A stretch of DNA of 64,000 bases, from positions 600,229 to 664,228 of the forward strand of contig CAXIPT010000001.1 in assembly GCA_964030475.1 (NCBI GenBank), read 5' to 3'. The notes beneath the pieces are model-generated. The model saw only the letters and a program-made list of their open reading frames with translations, did no database searches and had not been told where the DNA came from. The translations under genes and the position numbers were made by a program. The DNA comes from Tethya wilhelma. Lineage: Eukaryota > Porifera > Demospongiae > Tethyida > Tethyidae. Positions 46,456 through 59,475 of this stretch are shown piece after piece; positions within the stretch are counted from its first letter, which is position 1; each line of letters begins with the position of its first letter.

Positions 46456-49400
46456 TTACAAAGACAATGCCACTTTCAATCGTTCTGCTACTTGTGGTAA
46501 TTCAACATCCACTAAAAGTTCAATAAGTCCCTCCCAGGTTATAGGATAGTGTTGAGAACCATTGTCCAACCACTTCCTGAACGCTTCCTCACAACAAAGC
46601 TCAGGGTCTTTGAGGTTTCTCAGAGAGATGGTTGCTAGTGGGCCTGCCTCAATCCCTAGCAATGCTCCTAGTTCATGCCACTTGTGAGAGATAGATTTGA
46701 GGAGTTTGAACCGTTTCTCGCTCCCTCTATCATCCCTCCACTTGATCATGTGAAGATCACGAAATGTTGGAGCAGAGGACAGAAGAGATGGATCAGTAGT
46801 TGTGGCAACAGTGACTGCTGACGTGTGCAAAAAGAAATTTTATTAAGTCAGCGACTCATAAAGTTTAATAATTATTAAAAATACTTCACTGAGCCTCAAG
46901 ACAATTTTATATTATAAGCTGTCTGGCATCCTGGAGATCCGAATGGAGTATATGAACATCAACCAACCTTGTTGTGGTAGAGATGGCCCACCACTGTGAG
47001 CTGCTGTAGGTTGCTCCTGTTCTCTCCCAGGACCTTGAGGAGGAGGAGGAGGAGGAGAGAGGGACTGCAGGGGAGGAACACCACAGGCAGCTGGACAAGG
47101 AGGAGAGAAATGGATGCAAATTATTATGCACATTAAAAAGACACATCAACAGAGTGAGTATAGTGGCTGGGTATAAAAACATAGGAGGCATGCATGCATA
47201 CAGTTATATCATAATATAACTGTATGCATGCATGCCAGGGTATATCACATACAAACATTTCCAATTTTATGTATAGGCAAGGGGTGGTCATGACCATACC
47301 CGCTGTACTAACACTCGCAACCGGGATTAAGATACGATCAAGTGGTCAAAGCAACCAAAATTGGCCCCATCAAGCGTCAAGAAAGCTCAGTTCTTTGCTT
47401 TCAATCAACGATCAAAGGTAACTAGCTGCTGATAGCACGTTTGAGCTGGGTCAAAGGTCGAATTTATCACAATCAAAGCCTTCCAAAGTGGTGTGATCAA
47501 GGGTCAAGGCCTAAAAATTGGACGGATCAAATTTTGATTCCGGTCATGAGTGCAAGTACAGTGGGTACAGTCGTGACCACCCCTTGATAGGTTACAGCAC
47601 GAGGTGCAGGATTCTATGTTATTTACACACCGAGGGTGAGAAGCCCGAAGTTAGCTGTGTAAATCACATAGAAACCGAATTGAGTGATGTAACTGACTTG
47701 TACCATGGTCCAACCAAATTACGTAGCTGTTCGCAAAATAGAGGGAGTGGTCTACAATTGTACCATGGTTGTAGCTGTTTGACCAATCAGATTGCTCAAA
47801 ATGAGATTGATAAATCTCATATACACCTCCTATGTTTGGTCCAATCAGAACAACCGTATAAAAACGCATTTCCTCACTAAGTATATATATATATATATAA
47901 TATTATATGATTGTCAACACATTTTCTACCTAGATGCTATATATTCCACAGCTACAATTGTAGGCCACTCTCTCCATTTTGTGAACAGCTGATTTGGTTG
48001 GTCCATGGTACAAGTCAGTTACATGAACTTACATCACTCGGTTCAGTTTGTATGTTATTTACACCACCTCGGGCCTCTGGCCCTCAGTGTGTAAATATCA
48101 TAGAAACCTGCACCTCGTGATGTAACCTATACTTATAGGGGGTATTACAAACATAAGTTTAACTTGCCAACTTTAGGTGGTCACTTAGGTTTTAGTCTAG
48201 TTTTCGCTATATTATGATATGATTTTCTAGATTCTTTCTGCTCATGTGTACCACCAAATCGATCACCTGAGCATGAAGCACTGTGCACCTGTCTACCTGC
48301 ATGCATAAAAATATAATAATTATGTGTATTTCATGAGTATACAGACTGAGCAAGTATGAGTATACACTGCATACCTGCTGAACCACTAGCAGTCAATCCT
48401 TTCTCTCCTGAGCCATTTTCTAGTATATTAGCAATATCAACAGCTGCTTGAAGAAACTCATCAAAATCTTCCATCAAAATTTCAGTTGTCCAGTTTACAG
48501 GCTGTTGTTTACCCTCTCCAGGGAGATTTAAGTCACCTGGGCTCTGCATGTGCTGATACTCTTCTCTCTCAGGCTTTGTTGCATCCACTCCTTTTGGATA
48601 AAACTTTTGATTCCAAAACTGTAATTTATACAATACATAAAATATACAGCAAAGAACACTATCATTATAACATACATGGCACCCTAGCTATTATATATGC
48701 ATACATGTATATATGCCGTCTCATTGACCAAGCATGATTGCAACAATCGTGTTACAGTCATGATACCTCAATCTCCAATCTGGAATGTGTTTTGTCAAAT
48801 TCATAATGGTGCTGATTATCTGAGGGGAACTTAGAAGCAGCATCTTCTGGACTTCTTACTTCAGGAAATGTGTCCACTTTATATTTCGCAACGATCTACC
48901 TTATAGTATATAATTATTGATCCCCAACCATACATGTTTAACCAATTAATGCACAATAATCGGATGCTTGAAATAATTCATGTTTAGTATACTTTTTGCT
49001 TCTGTCTTTCCAGAAGTACTGTTTCTGAACCTTTTGACGAAAGAATCTCACGTAGAAACTTGACTCCTTTTTTTCTGTTTCTCCTCTCAGAATCATGGTG
49101 ATCTGCTGACGATCAGGTGTGCTACATGAGGTTATTATAATATTATTACTGCAAATAATTACAACAATAATAATGTGACATACTGTCTCTTCATTGAATC
49201 TGTTATCTTTCCAGCAATTTTGTAACATAGTTTCGTCTTATCCACTTCAACTAGTGGTCCACAGTTGTCACCAATTCTGATGTCATATCGTCTACCAGGA
49301 TGAATAAAATTGTAATAATGATGAAGCATAAGAACGGTACTATGCAGCGGTTTGACACTCCCATTTACATTATAATTGTTAGTACAGCTGGCTTGTACTA

Positions 49401-50731
49401 TAATGCATAGAGTACAAGCCAGCTGTACTCATAGACTCCATTTGTATTATACAAGTAGTAAAAATTTCAAAAAATAAGCAGTGTAGGAATGGGCAGTGCG
49501 GTAAAAAGTATTGGAACAAGGATGGTCTCAATTTCGGCACATGACTACTTCATTTTCATTTTTGATCCCTCATTGCTAATTGTCGGCATAAATGGTTCAC
49601 AGAATGATCTGTATACTTGAATAGCTAATCAGTATGGATCACATACTAATGATTCAAATTTCTACCAATCTTAAATTATCACTTAGCTAATAAGTGGAAC
49701 AAACTATGGCAGGCAGGATTAAATTACTGGCCAATTAAGACTTGGGCACAAAAAATGAAGTAGTCATGTGCCGAAATTGAGACATGCCTTGTTCCAATAC
49801 TTTTTACCGCACTGCCCATTCCTACACTACTTATTTTTTTGAAATTTTTACTATAATGCATAGAGTACAAGCCAGCTGTACTTACTCCATTTTTATTATA
49901 CACAGCCCTCCACATTGCCTGTGACTTTGTTGGCTACATACATGCACTGTTTGGAATTTTCACTACTTGTGCAATGGTTTGTCTTGTCTGTATTATATTC
50001 TTACTTTCCAGGCAAGACGATGTCATACTTGGCAGAATTCTTTTGGTCGGTAGGTTGTCTGTAGACAGCCTTAAGGGTGAACCTCCCATGCTTGTATTCC
50101 TCCACTACTGCAATATAGAGACCTTCATCTTGGCCCATCACTTGAAACTTGAGTGGATCAATAAGGTTGATGGGTACTGGTTCTGGCAAGCATTTTTCTT
50201 TAAGTACTTGATCGATATCATCAGGCTTGACACTGCATGTGCAGGGGAAAAAATAAAAATGAATCACTCTACATCCACGCATGGGCACATACAGGAGTCT
50301 GGTACTGTCATCTTGTAATTCCAATAGTTTATATACTAACTCAGCAATAAATTTGGTCTTGTTGTGTTTATGTAGATTTAGTTTGAAGTCTTTCATGGTG
50401 CTTGGAAGTATATCTTCTGATCCTTCTTGCAAGTCAAAGTACAATCGACCAAACCTGCAATCATTACAGTGTAAATTGAAAGTTGATGAAACATGAGACT
50501 GTACATTAATTTATGCACATGCCAACTCTGCCCATGCATACTAATGATAATTACCTTGCTTCATAGCCAACCCTGAAGTCATTTTTGAATTCACTTTGTC
50601 CTATTCTTTCAAGAAATTCGGTCAATTTAGTTTTTATTTCCCTAGCTTTCACAACAGCCCTGCAAATAGTATACAGGAATTAGCTGCCCATTTACGATAA
50701 TTACATACTACATGACATTGTGGCATGCATG

Positions 50732-50762
<31 letters not shown>

Positions 50763-51363
50763 TATGGTGCATTCGCCAAGCTACCTGGTTTCATGTGAAT
50801 TGCTGAGTTTTTGCTTTGAAACGACTGTGTAATATTTGCTGTTAGTACGAGGAGGACCAAGATGAGCTGAACAGTAGTCCATATCAGCTGGTTTGACTTT
50901 CACTGGACATTTTTGAGGATTGAAAGGAGTTTGGATAAATCGCTGAGCTGACTGTTTCTGTGGGAAGTGAACAGAAATAAATATGATACCACACAAGACT
51001 TAAATTTATTGAAGCATGAGTATTATATACCCTTGGATCTTTCCAATTATAGTTTGGATCTTTTTTGAGGGATATACTTTCTGCAAGTGTATGCTCATGC
51101 ATTTCTTTTAATCCATGAATAATGTCCCTCCATTTAGCGTGGAGCTGGCCTCTTAACCATAAATCAAAAGCTTCTTCTTTTCTTCTCTCAGTTTTGTCGT
51201 ATTCTTCTTCTATTTTGTCGAGCTGATACTTTTTGAGGTCGAGTTTTATCATTAGTTCTCTTGTCGCAGACCAAGTGAACTTCTCCAGCTCGGTTTTGAG
51301 TTCACGCAGCATATTTTGCTGAGAAGCTATGCTCTTACCTAGGATTTGTCCTCCTTCAGCCAT
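46456..51363 (-). CDS. Death domain + module + proline-rich + C-terminal death domain (stop in exon 8)
   Basis: Minus-strand exons: 51031-51363, 50785-50957, 50555-50659, 50341-50454, 50005-50232, 49184-49291, 48993-49121, 48767-48899, 48375-48618, about 48250-48298, 46968-47090 and 46456-46817. Residues ~10-105 are a death domain (LMIKLDLKKYQLDKIEEEYD ... AKWRDIIHGLKEMHEH) ending KDPR. The module matches the CARD gene exon by exon (RFIQTPFNPQKC, GYEAR, FGRLYFDL, DPLKFQVMGQDEG, YDIVLPGK, YDIRIGDNCG, MILRGETEKKESSFYVRFFR, WTTEILMEDFDEFLQAAVDI). Then a proline-rich exon (LSPPPPPPQGPGREQ) and a second death domain (IKWRDDRGSEKRFKLL.., YPITWEGLIELL). All later introns are phase 1. The first codon of exon 8, Trp in three paralogues, reads TAG at 48898-48896, so this allele may be broken or mis-sequenced. 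Two MITEs sit in its introns. Confidence 0.75.
47587..48130. mobile_element. Inverted-repeat element with ~180-bp arms
   Basis: Left ATAGGTTACAGCACGAGGTG... and right reverse complement ATAGGTTACATCACGAGGTG..., arms running through TGACTTGTACCATGG and TCTACAATTGTA. A shorter relative lies at the matching intron position of the paralogue (about 55045-55275), so the insertion predates the duplication. Confidence 0.7.
49451..49852. mobile_element. ~400-bp MITE
   Basis: Complete copy with ~110-bp TIRs (ACAAGTAGTAAAAATTTCAA then GTGTAGGAATGGGCAGTGCG at left, mirrored at right), inside intron 5 of the death-domain gene. Confidence 0.75.
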
Positions 51364-51466
51364 GACGATCGAGATGACGATCTTTTCAAATTTGCAGCCC
51401 CTCCCATAATATGCTCGCGGGCCACGCCCTGCAATAATGATCATGTGACCGTGTCCACCTTTTCTC

Positions 51467-51825
51467 ACCCAATTTCTCCGTGATCTTCTCTCTGAAGGAA
51501 GAGAAGGGAGCGCTAGTCAGAGCACTCAAACCGTTTGAGGTGAGTCAAATATCACGTCATGTACAGAGTATTAACGTAGGTATGATAGTAAGAACTTGTT
51601 TACTCTTGTGATAACATAATAGTGTATGGGACTCTTCTCGCCCTGTGTCTCTATCATGACAATGATTATAGCCATTTGTTTGTAGGCTAGCTATCAACTG
51701 AATCTAAGATGATGATGATGCAACACCAGTATATCCTGCATGTAATGCTAGTCTTCCAGGGGGTGGCCCTCAAGACTAGAATACTTCAGCCTGTATGATG
51801 TGACTCCACATTCCCATCACACATT

Positions 51826-51868
<43 letters not shown>

Positions 51869-52685
51869 CTCTCTAGGACCTGGGTATCAACATGTCTCAC
51901 ATTGAGTCCCGTCCCTCTAAGATCAACCCAGGGGTTGAGTATGACTTCTATGTGGACTGCCACTGCTCCAAGGAGAAGAGAGAGGCGCTGGTCAAGAAAC
52001 TCAAGGAGTATTCTTCTGCTGTCAATGTGCTCTCAAGATCACCTCAAAAAGATGAAGGTACATAAATTTCTCACCTCCTAACTTGCTAATGACCTACTAT
52101 CCAAAGGAGATAAAACACTGGAGTGCCTTTGCTGAGCTGGCAAGGCTCTTAGTTTCATTCCAATCTTTGCCTATTACAATGGTTACATGTGGGCACACAC
52201 ATACACACACTTTAGTCCCCTGGTTCCCTCGCCATATTGCTGATCTTGACAGATTTGCCAACCAGGTATTGAGCTACGGGGCTGAGCTGGACTCTGATCA
52301 CCCTGGCTTCACTGACCCTGTTTACAGAGCCAGGAGGAAGTACTTTGCTGACATTGCATACTACTACAAACAGTAAGTACCTCTCTGTCTTGTCTTTATG
52401 GTGTTCATGTGACTGTAAAGGTTTGTTATTGGAAAAGAGTGACTTCGATGCTATGTAGCCATCCGCAAATAGTGTACTGAGCCTAGGAACAAGGCTCTAA
52501 GTTTCTGGGTGTTGATTTTTTCAGGACAAAGTGTAAAATAAAGTTATTCCTGGGCATGTCTGTCTGTTGAGAGAAACTATGTGGTGTAACAATAACAGTA
52601 ATAGTGTATAGGCTCCTTTGGTTTGGGCATAAGAGGTGCTCAGGTTACATGATATTGACTCTCATGAGGAAGACTGGTGATGTGT

Positions 52686-52752
<67 letters not shown>

Positions 52753-53101
52753 GGTACTCCCATCCCCAGAGTAGAGTACACAGAAGAAGAAATAAAAACA
52801 TGGTGAGTTAGCTACAGTCTTGCTGTACATCTTGATTATTGTAGCATCTAATTACCATTCATTTCCCCAGGGGCACCATCTTCCGTGAGCTGACCAAGCT
52901 CTACCCGACCCATGCCTGTAAGGAGCACAACCATGTGTTTCCCCTGCTCCAGGAGAACTGTGGCTACAAGTAAGTCAGTCAGTCAGTTAGTGTTGGGGGA
53001 CATTTGTAGCTGTAATTTATGATGGTCTACTCCTTCAGGGAAAACAACATTCCTCAGTTGGAGGATGTCAGCCAGTTCTTGAAGAAGTGCACAGGGTTTC
53101 A
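51467..53101 (+). pseudogene. PAH: PAH fragment, truncated at both ends
   Basis: Exons 51469-51539 ([20 protein letters not shown], start of the ACT regulatory domain), 51877-52057 ([13 protein letters not shown]), 52216-52372 ([40 protein letters not shown]), 52752-52802 ([13 protein letters not shown]), 52871-52969 and 53039-53101 ([14 protein letters not shown]) match phenylalanine hydroxylase from the ACT domain into the catalytic domain. No frame breaks within the exons, but the first ~32 residues and start codon are absent (similarity begins inside exon 1 at ~51467) and exon 6 is cut at 53101 by a repeat arm. The fuller copy is inverted at 61018-62991. Iron-ligand exons are absent, so it cannot encode an enzyme. 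Confidence 0.88.
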
Positions 53102-53728
53102 TTTTTTTCAACACTACAGTGAGGAGACTATCAGAGACTGGTTAGTCCCTACAAAAAGCTTGAGTTATCTGAGTAGAAGCTACATTGTCTGCTAAAGCAG
53201 CTAATGCGCATGCGCAATAAAATGCCACGTGGATAATTAATGACCTTTGAGCTCTACAGGAAAATGGCTACATTGAAGTACATGAATTTATACTCTCAGT
53301 TTCACTGAAAGCTTTCTAGTTTTTGTTTAGGCTTATTTGTGATTAAAACGAGTATCAAGGAATGTAGTACCTAACTGACTTACTTGAAAAGCATTTCCAG
53401 AGAACCAGAATGTGTTGAGCCAATTTTGACAGCACAAAGTAACTCCTTTTCATAGGAAGTACGTACGTACGTACTACGTATTAAACTTTAGTTAGAAGAA
53501 CAAAAATGGCACTATGGTGGCTTCCCACTAGCTCTCTCTACGAGTGCTGAGGAAAGTTTCTGTGAGTTTTAGACCGTGCATGCAATTGGTAATCTGTCAT
53601 TGAGAGCCTCTGAGCAAGTTTGAAGACTTAATTTTGTTTTGCTAGATTTTTATGATCATAAACATTTTGTATTGTGTCTATGGGACATTCGGCCCATTCC
53701 TACTATACGTACTACCGTACGTATGATA
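53102..53728. mobile_element. Composite-element arm interrupting the PAH copy
   Basis: Begins TTTTTTCAACACTACAGTGA and ends CTACTATACGTACTACCGTA then CGTATGAT, the complete ~620-bp arm of the composite element without its inner MITE. Confidence 0.7.
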
Positions 53729-53802
53729 GACTGTTTATAGCTGCCACTACCGTGATAAAAAAAATAACAACCATATTTTATACATCACGTCAATCACACA
53801 TT

Positions 53803-53870
53803 TAAGCCACCCTAGCTTCACTGACCTTGCCTACAGGGCTATAGGAGGAAGTACTTTGCTGACATTGTAT
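53803..53870 (+). pseudogene. Short relic of PAH exon 3
   Basis: CACCCTAGCTTCACTGACCT then AGGAGGAAGTACTTTGCTGA matches PAH exon 3 (the [19 protein letters not shown] segment) with several substitutions and an indel. It is a third, older copy independent of the two larger ones. Confidence 0.65.
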
Positions 53871-56404
53871 GCCTTTCTATATCACTAAAATGTGAAGAGC
53901 TCTGGTGTTGCTAAACTGCATAGACGCTAGCTCCAGATCTATAGTAGAGAGAGCTAGGAGGCAGGTATCGTATATGTTCAAGAATTAAGACCCATCTAGC
54001 TTGGTATATCTATGTAATTCCTTTCGAAGGAGTGAGGTTAGTGTATGACTTAAGTGGGAGACCAAATCATAGAGTTGTTGATAATAAATAAGTGTATGAA
54101 AAGACGGTATTAATTTAAACATAATATTATTATATTTGCTTCGACTTTACATGTATATGTCTGTATTAGTACAGTACATTAAACTTAATTTTTTAATTAT
54201 AACTGAATGTTGATAATCAATAATTTTCAATTAAGTTTTATAAAATCTATAATTATAATTGCCCAGAGAATGAGACAAAGCCATTAAGGACCAATGCATA
54301 GTCTAAGAAATAGAATCTGATAAAGTAACAGTTACTATGAACAATGCCACTTTCAGTTGTTCTGCTACTTGTGGTAAATCAGCATCCTCTAAAAGTTCAG
54401 TAAGTCCCTCCCAGGTTATGGGATAGTGTTCAGAACCATCATCCAACCACTTTTTGAACACTTCAATGCAACAACGCTCAGGGTCTTTGAGGTTTCTCTG
54501 GGAGATGATTTCTAGTGGCCCTGGGTCCATGCCTAGCAATGCTCCTATCTTATACCACTTGTGAGAGATGGAGTTGAAGAGCTTGAACCGTTTCTCGCTC
54601 CCTCTATCATCCCTCCACTTGATCATGTGAAGATCACGAAATGTTGGAGCAGAGGACAGAAAAGATGGATCAGTTGTTGTGGCAACAGTGGCTGCTGACA
54701 TATATACGAAAAAAAATTTTATTAAGTCAGTGACTCATTAAAGTTCACTGAGACTCAAGACAATTTTATATTATAAGCTGTCCAGCATCCTGGAGAATGA
54801 AGTATATGAACATCAACAAACCTTGTTGTGGTAAAAATGGCCCACCACTGTGAGCTGCTGTAGGTTGCTCCTGTTCTCTCCCAGGACCTTGAGGAGGTGG
54901 AGGAGGAGAGAGGGACTGCAGGGGAGGAACACCACAGGGAGCTGGACAAAGAGGAGAGAAATGGATGCAAATTATTAAAAGACACATCAACAGAGTGAGT
55001 ATAGTGGCTGGGTATATGATATAACTGCATGCATGCATGCCAGGGCATGAGGTGCAGGTTTCTATGTTATTTACACACCAAGGGCCAGAAGCCCGAGGTT
55101 GTGTAAATCACATAGAAACCAAATTGAGTGATGTAACTGACTTGTACCATGGTCCAACCAAATTAGCTGTTCACAAAAATAGAGAGAGTGGTCTACAATT
55201 GTAGGTCACTCCCTCCATTTTGTGAACAGCTGATTTGAATTGGTTGGTCCATGGTACAAGTCAGTTACCTATGTACAAGTATAAGTACAAGTGAGTACCT
55301 ATACTTATAGGGGGTATTACAAACATAAATTTAACTTGCCAACTTTAGGTGGTCCCTTAGGTTTTAGGCTAGTTTTCGCTATATGATATGATTTTCTAGA
55401 TTCTTTCTCCTCATGTGTACCACCAAATCGATCCTCTGAAGCACTGTGCACCTGTCTACCTGCATGCATAAAAATATATGTGTATTTCATGAGTATACAG
55501 AGTGAGCAAGTATGAGTATACACTGCACGCATACCTGCTGAACCACTAGCAGTCAGTCCTTTCTCTCCTGAGCCATTTTCTAGTATATTAGCAATATCAA
55601 CAGCTGCTTGAAGGAATTCATCAAAATCTTCCATCAAAATTTCAGTTGTCCAGTTTACAGGCTGTTGTTTACCCTCTCCAGGGAGATTCAAGTCACCTGG
55701 GCTCTGCATGTGCTGATACTCTTCTCTCTCAGGCTTTGTTGAATCCACTCCTTTTGGATAAAACTTTTGATTCCAAAACTATTAATTTGTATACAATACA
55801 TAAAATATACAGCAAAGAACACTATCATTAATTAACATACTTGGCACCCTAGCTATTATATATGCATACATGTATGCCGTCACATTGCTGTGTTGCAAAA
55901 AAGCAATCATGCATGCATATGATGTTCACTTAATAGGAATTGAAACAAGCACGATTGTAACAATTGTTGTGTTACAGTCATGATACCTCAATCTCCACTC
56001 TGGAATGTGTTTTGTCAAACACATAATGGTGCTGATTATCTGAGGGGAACTTGGAAGTAGCATCTTCTGGATTTCTTACTTCAGGAAATGTGTCTACTTC
56101 ATATTTCGCAACAATCCACCTAATAGTATAATTATTAGATTACCCTTGATCCCCAGCTATACATGTTTAACCAACTAATGCACCTGACATAATTCATGTT
56201 TAGTATACTTTTTGCTTCTGTCTTTCCAGAAGTACTGTTCCTGAACCTTTTGACGAAAGAATCTCACGTAGAAACTTGACTCCTTTTTTTCTGTTTCTCC
56301 TCTCAGGATCATGGTGATCTGCTGACGATCAGGTGTGCTACATGAGGTTTTTATCATACGTACGGTAGTACGTATAGTAGGAATGGGCCGCCTGTCCCAT
56401 AGAC

Positions 56405-58548
56405 CTGGCATGATATAGGGGGGTATGTTCCATTTTCTGATATGCTTATAACCAGTTATTACCAGTTAGAAGGTTATAAAATTAAGAATACAGCAACTAT
56501 AAAATTAATGATGTGTTTTGACTTGTTTGATCATAAAATTAATTACTACATGTACAACTAAAGAGATCACAGTGGTACAATGTGATGTCACGTCTTAACA
56601 GGTTAAAACAGGTTATAGTAGATTATAATGGGTTATTAGAGGTTATAGTGGGTTACAATGTGTTGTACAGGTTGTAACAGGTTAAAACAGGTTATAGTGG
56701 GTTATAATGGGTTATAAGAGGTTACAGTGGGTTACAATGTGTTGTATAGGTTGTAACAGGTTGTAACAGGTTATAGTGGGTTATAATGGGTTATTAGAGG
56801 TTACAGTGGGTTACAATGTGTTGTATAGGTTGTAACAGGTTATAGTAGATTATAATGGGTTATTAGAGGTTAAAACAGATTATAGTGGGTTATAAGAGGT
56901 TACGGTGGGTTTATGTGTTGCACAGGTTGTAACAGGTTAAAACAGGTTATAGTGGGTTATAAGAGGTTAGGGTGATTATAATGGGTTATTAGAGGTTACG
57001 GTGGGTTACAAATGTGTTGTACAGGTTGTAACAAGCTAAAACAGGTTATAGTAGATTATAATGGGTTATTAGAGGTTAAAACAGATTATAGTGGGTTATA
57101 AGAGGTTACGGTGATAGAGGTTACAGTGGGTTACAATGTGTTGTATAGGTTGTAACAGGTTATAGTAGATTATAATGGGTTATTAGAGGTTATAGTGGGT
57201 TACAATGTGTTGTACAGGTTGTAACAGGTTATAGTGGGTTATAATGGGTTATAAGAGGTTACAGTGGGTTACAATGTGTTGTAACAGTTAAAACAGGTTA
57301 TATAGTGGGTTATAAGAGGTTACGGTGGGTTTATGTGTTGCACAGATTGTAACAGCAGGTTATAGTGGGTTATAAGAGGTTAGGGTGGATTATAATGGGT
57401 TATTAGAGGTTACAGTGGGTTACAAATGTGTTGTACAGGTTGTAACAAGCTAAAACAGATTATAATGGGTTATTAGAGGTTACAGTGGGTTACAATGTGT
57501 TGTACAGGTTGTAACAGGTTGTAACAGGTTATAGTGGGTTATAATGGGTTATAAGAGGTTACAGTGGGTTACATAGGTTGTAACAGGTTAAAACAGGTTA
57601 TAGTGGGTTATAAGGGGTTATTAGAGGTTACAGCCGGTGGGTTACAATGTGTTGTATAGGTTGTAACAGGTTAAAACAGGTTATAGTGGGTTATAATGGG
57701 TTATAAGAGGTTACAATGTGTTGTATAGGTTGTAACAGGTTAAAACAGGTTATAGTGGGTTATAAGGGGTTATTAGAGGTTAGGACAGTTGTCATTGTTT
57801 CTTTCAATTTTGTTAGACATAGTTTTAAGTTTATTTATTGTTTGTTTATAAAAATTAATATTAACTATGGTTTACATTTAGTGTTATTATTATAATCATG
57901 TACATGTTATTGTAGGTAGTACAAACAAACTTTTGCAATTAAAGTACAATTGTACACAATAATAATTATTGATACACAGCAACTCCAACAATCTGATTAA
58001 TAACCCTTTATAATATGCGGAGGCTATATCCCAATTGTTTCCTATAGCCGTTATTACTCTTATAACCCATCATAATTCCGAAATAACCCTATAACCAATA
58101 ACCCCCTTATAACATCTATAACCCATTCTAATAATCCCTTCCACTCTCAATAACCCTTTATAACATTTATAACCCACTCTAACCCAATAACCCTTTATAA
58201 CATCTCTAACCCAATAACCCTTTATAACATCTATAACCCACTCTAACCCAATAACCCTTTATAACATTTCTAACCCAATAACCCTTTATAACATCTATAA
58301 CCCACTCTAACCCAATAACCCTTTATCTATAACCCACTCTTTCGCATTATCTGCTCAAACCCAACTTGAATGCATTATATAATCCCAGTTAAAATAAAGT
58401 ACAATAAAAATAATTCTTTTAATAACCTTCTATAACCCAGGAGACTGCAGTTTGCAAATAACCCAGTTTCATAACTGCTGCTAACATCCTATAACCACAA
58501 TAACTGGTTATAAGCATATCAAAAATTGGAATAACCCCCCCTATATCA
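56405..58548. mobile_element. Foldback element with telomere-like GGGTTA arrays in its arms
   Basis: Terminal inverted repeats: left TGGCATGATATAGGGGGGTA and then ATATGCTTATAACCAGTTAT; right, reverse-complemented, TGGCTTGATATAGGGGGGGT and the same ATATGCTTATAACCAGTTAT. Left interior (about 56590-57785) is ~1.2 kb of irregular tandem units such as AGTGGGTTATAATGGGTTAT and GGTTACAATGTGTTGTA. Right interior (about 58010-58460) is the opposite-strand counterpart (CTATAACCCACTCTAACCCA, ATAACCCTTTATAAC). About 220 bp of unrelated spacer lies between. CTGTCCCATAGAC flanks both sides, a direct repeat of the host element sequence. Confidence 0.7.
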
Positions 58549-59065
58549 AGCCACATATGCTGTCCCATAGACACAATACAAATTTGAAAATGTTGGTCAC
58601 CATAAAAATCTAGTCAAACAAAATTAAGCCTTCAAACTTGCTCAGAGGCTCTAACTAACAAATTACCAATCACATGCAAGGCCTAAAACTCACAGAAACT
58701 TTCCTCAGCACTCGTAGAGAGAGCTAGTGGGAAGCCACCATAGTGCCATTTTTGTTCTCCTAACGTACGTACGTACTGTAACTCCTTTTCATAGGTAGTA
58801 CATTCCTTGATACTCATTTACATCACAAATAAGCCTAAATAAAAACTAGAAAGCTTTGAAACTGAAAGTATAAATTCGTGTACTTCAATGTAGCCATTTG
58901 TAGGTAGAGTTCAAAGGTCATTGATTATCCACGTGGCATTTAATACGCATGCGCATTAGTTGCTCTAGCAGACAATTAGGCTGCTACTCAGATAACTCAA
59001 GCTTTTTGTAAGGACTAACCAGTCTCTGATGGTCTCCTCACCGTAGTGTTGAAAAAAGTGAATGA

Positions 59066-59475
59066 ACAAGTAGTAAAAATTTCAAAAAAATAAGCAGTGT
59101 AGGAATGGGCAGTGCTGTAAAAAGTATTGGAACAAGGAATGTTCTCAATTTCGGCACATGACTACTTCATTTTTTGTGCCCAAGTCTTGGCCAGTAATCT
59201 AGTCCTGACTGTTATACTTTATTCCACTTTTTAGCCAAGTAATAAGATTGGCAAGAATTTGAACCATTATATCATGTGATAAGATGTTCAAGTACAGATC
59301 ACTCTTTGAACCATTTACAACACTAATATTAGCTAATAATAATTATTAGCTAGAGGGATCAAAAATGAAAATGAAGTAGTCATGTGCCAAAATTGAGACC
59401 ATTCCTTGTTCCAATACTTTTTACAGCACTGCCCATTCCTACACTGCTTATTTTTTTGAAATTTTTACTACTTGT
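59066..59475. mobile_element. ~400-bp MITE (inner part of composite element)
   Basis: Complete inner MITE with TIRs ACAAGTAGTAAAAATTTC / GAAATTTTTACTACTTGT. Confidence 0.7.

Larger units (their letters stand above)
56352..59475. mobile_element. Composite element (arm + inner MITE) with a nested foldback insertion
   Basis: Left end TATCATACGTACGGTAGTAC at 56352; arm resumes at ~58562 and leads to the inner MITE at 59066-59475. The equivalent intron of the paralogue (near 49130-49145) lacks all of this, giving a clean empty site. The foldback element at 56405-58548 sits inside the arm. Confidence 0.7.

Noticed and set aside
46907..47191. Serine-rich open frame opposite in phase to the proline-rich exon
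   Set aside because: Shadow frame of the proline-rich exon of the death-domain gene; the same happens at 54755-55048.
56580..58500. A true chromosome end (telomere)
   Set aside because: The units are irregular, occur in both orientations around a spacer, and unique gene sequence continues on both sides.
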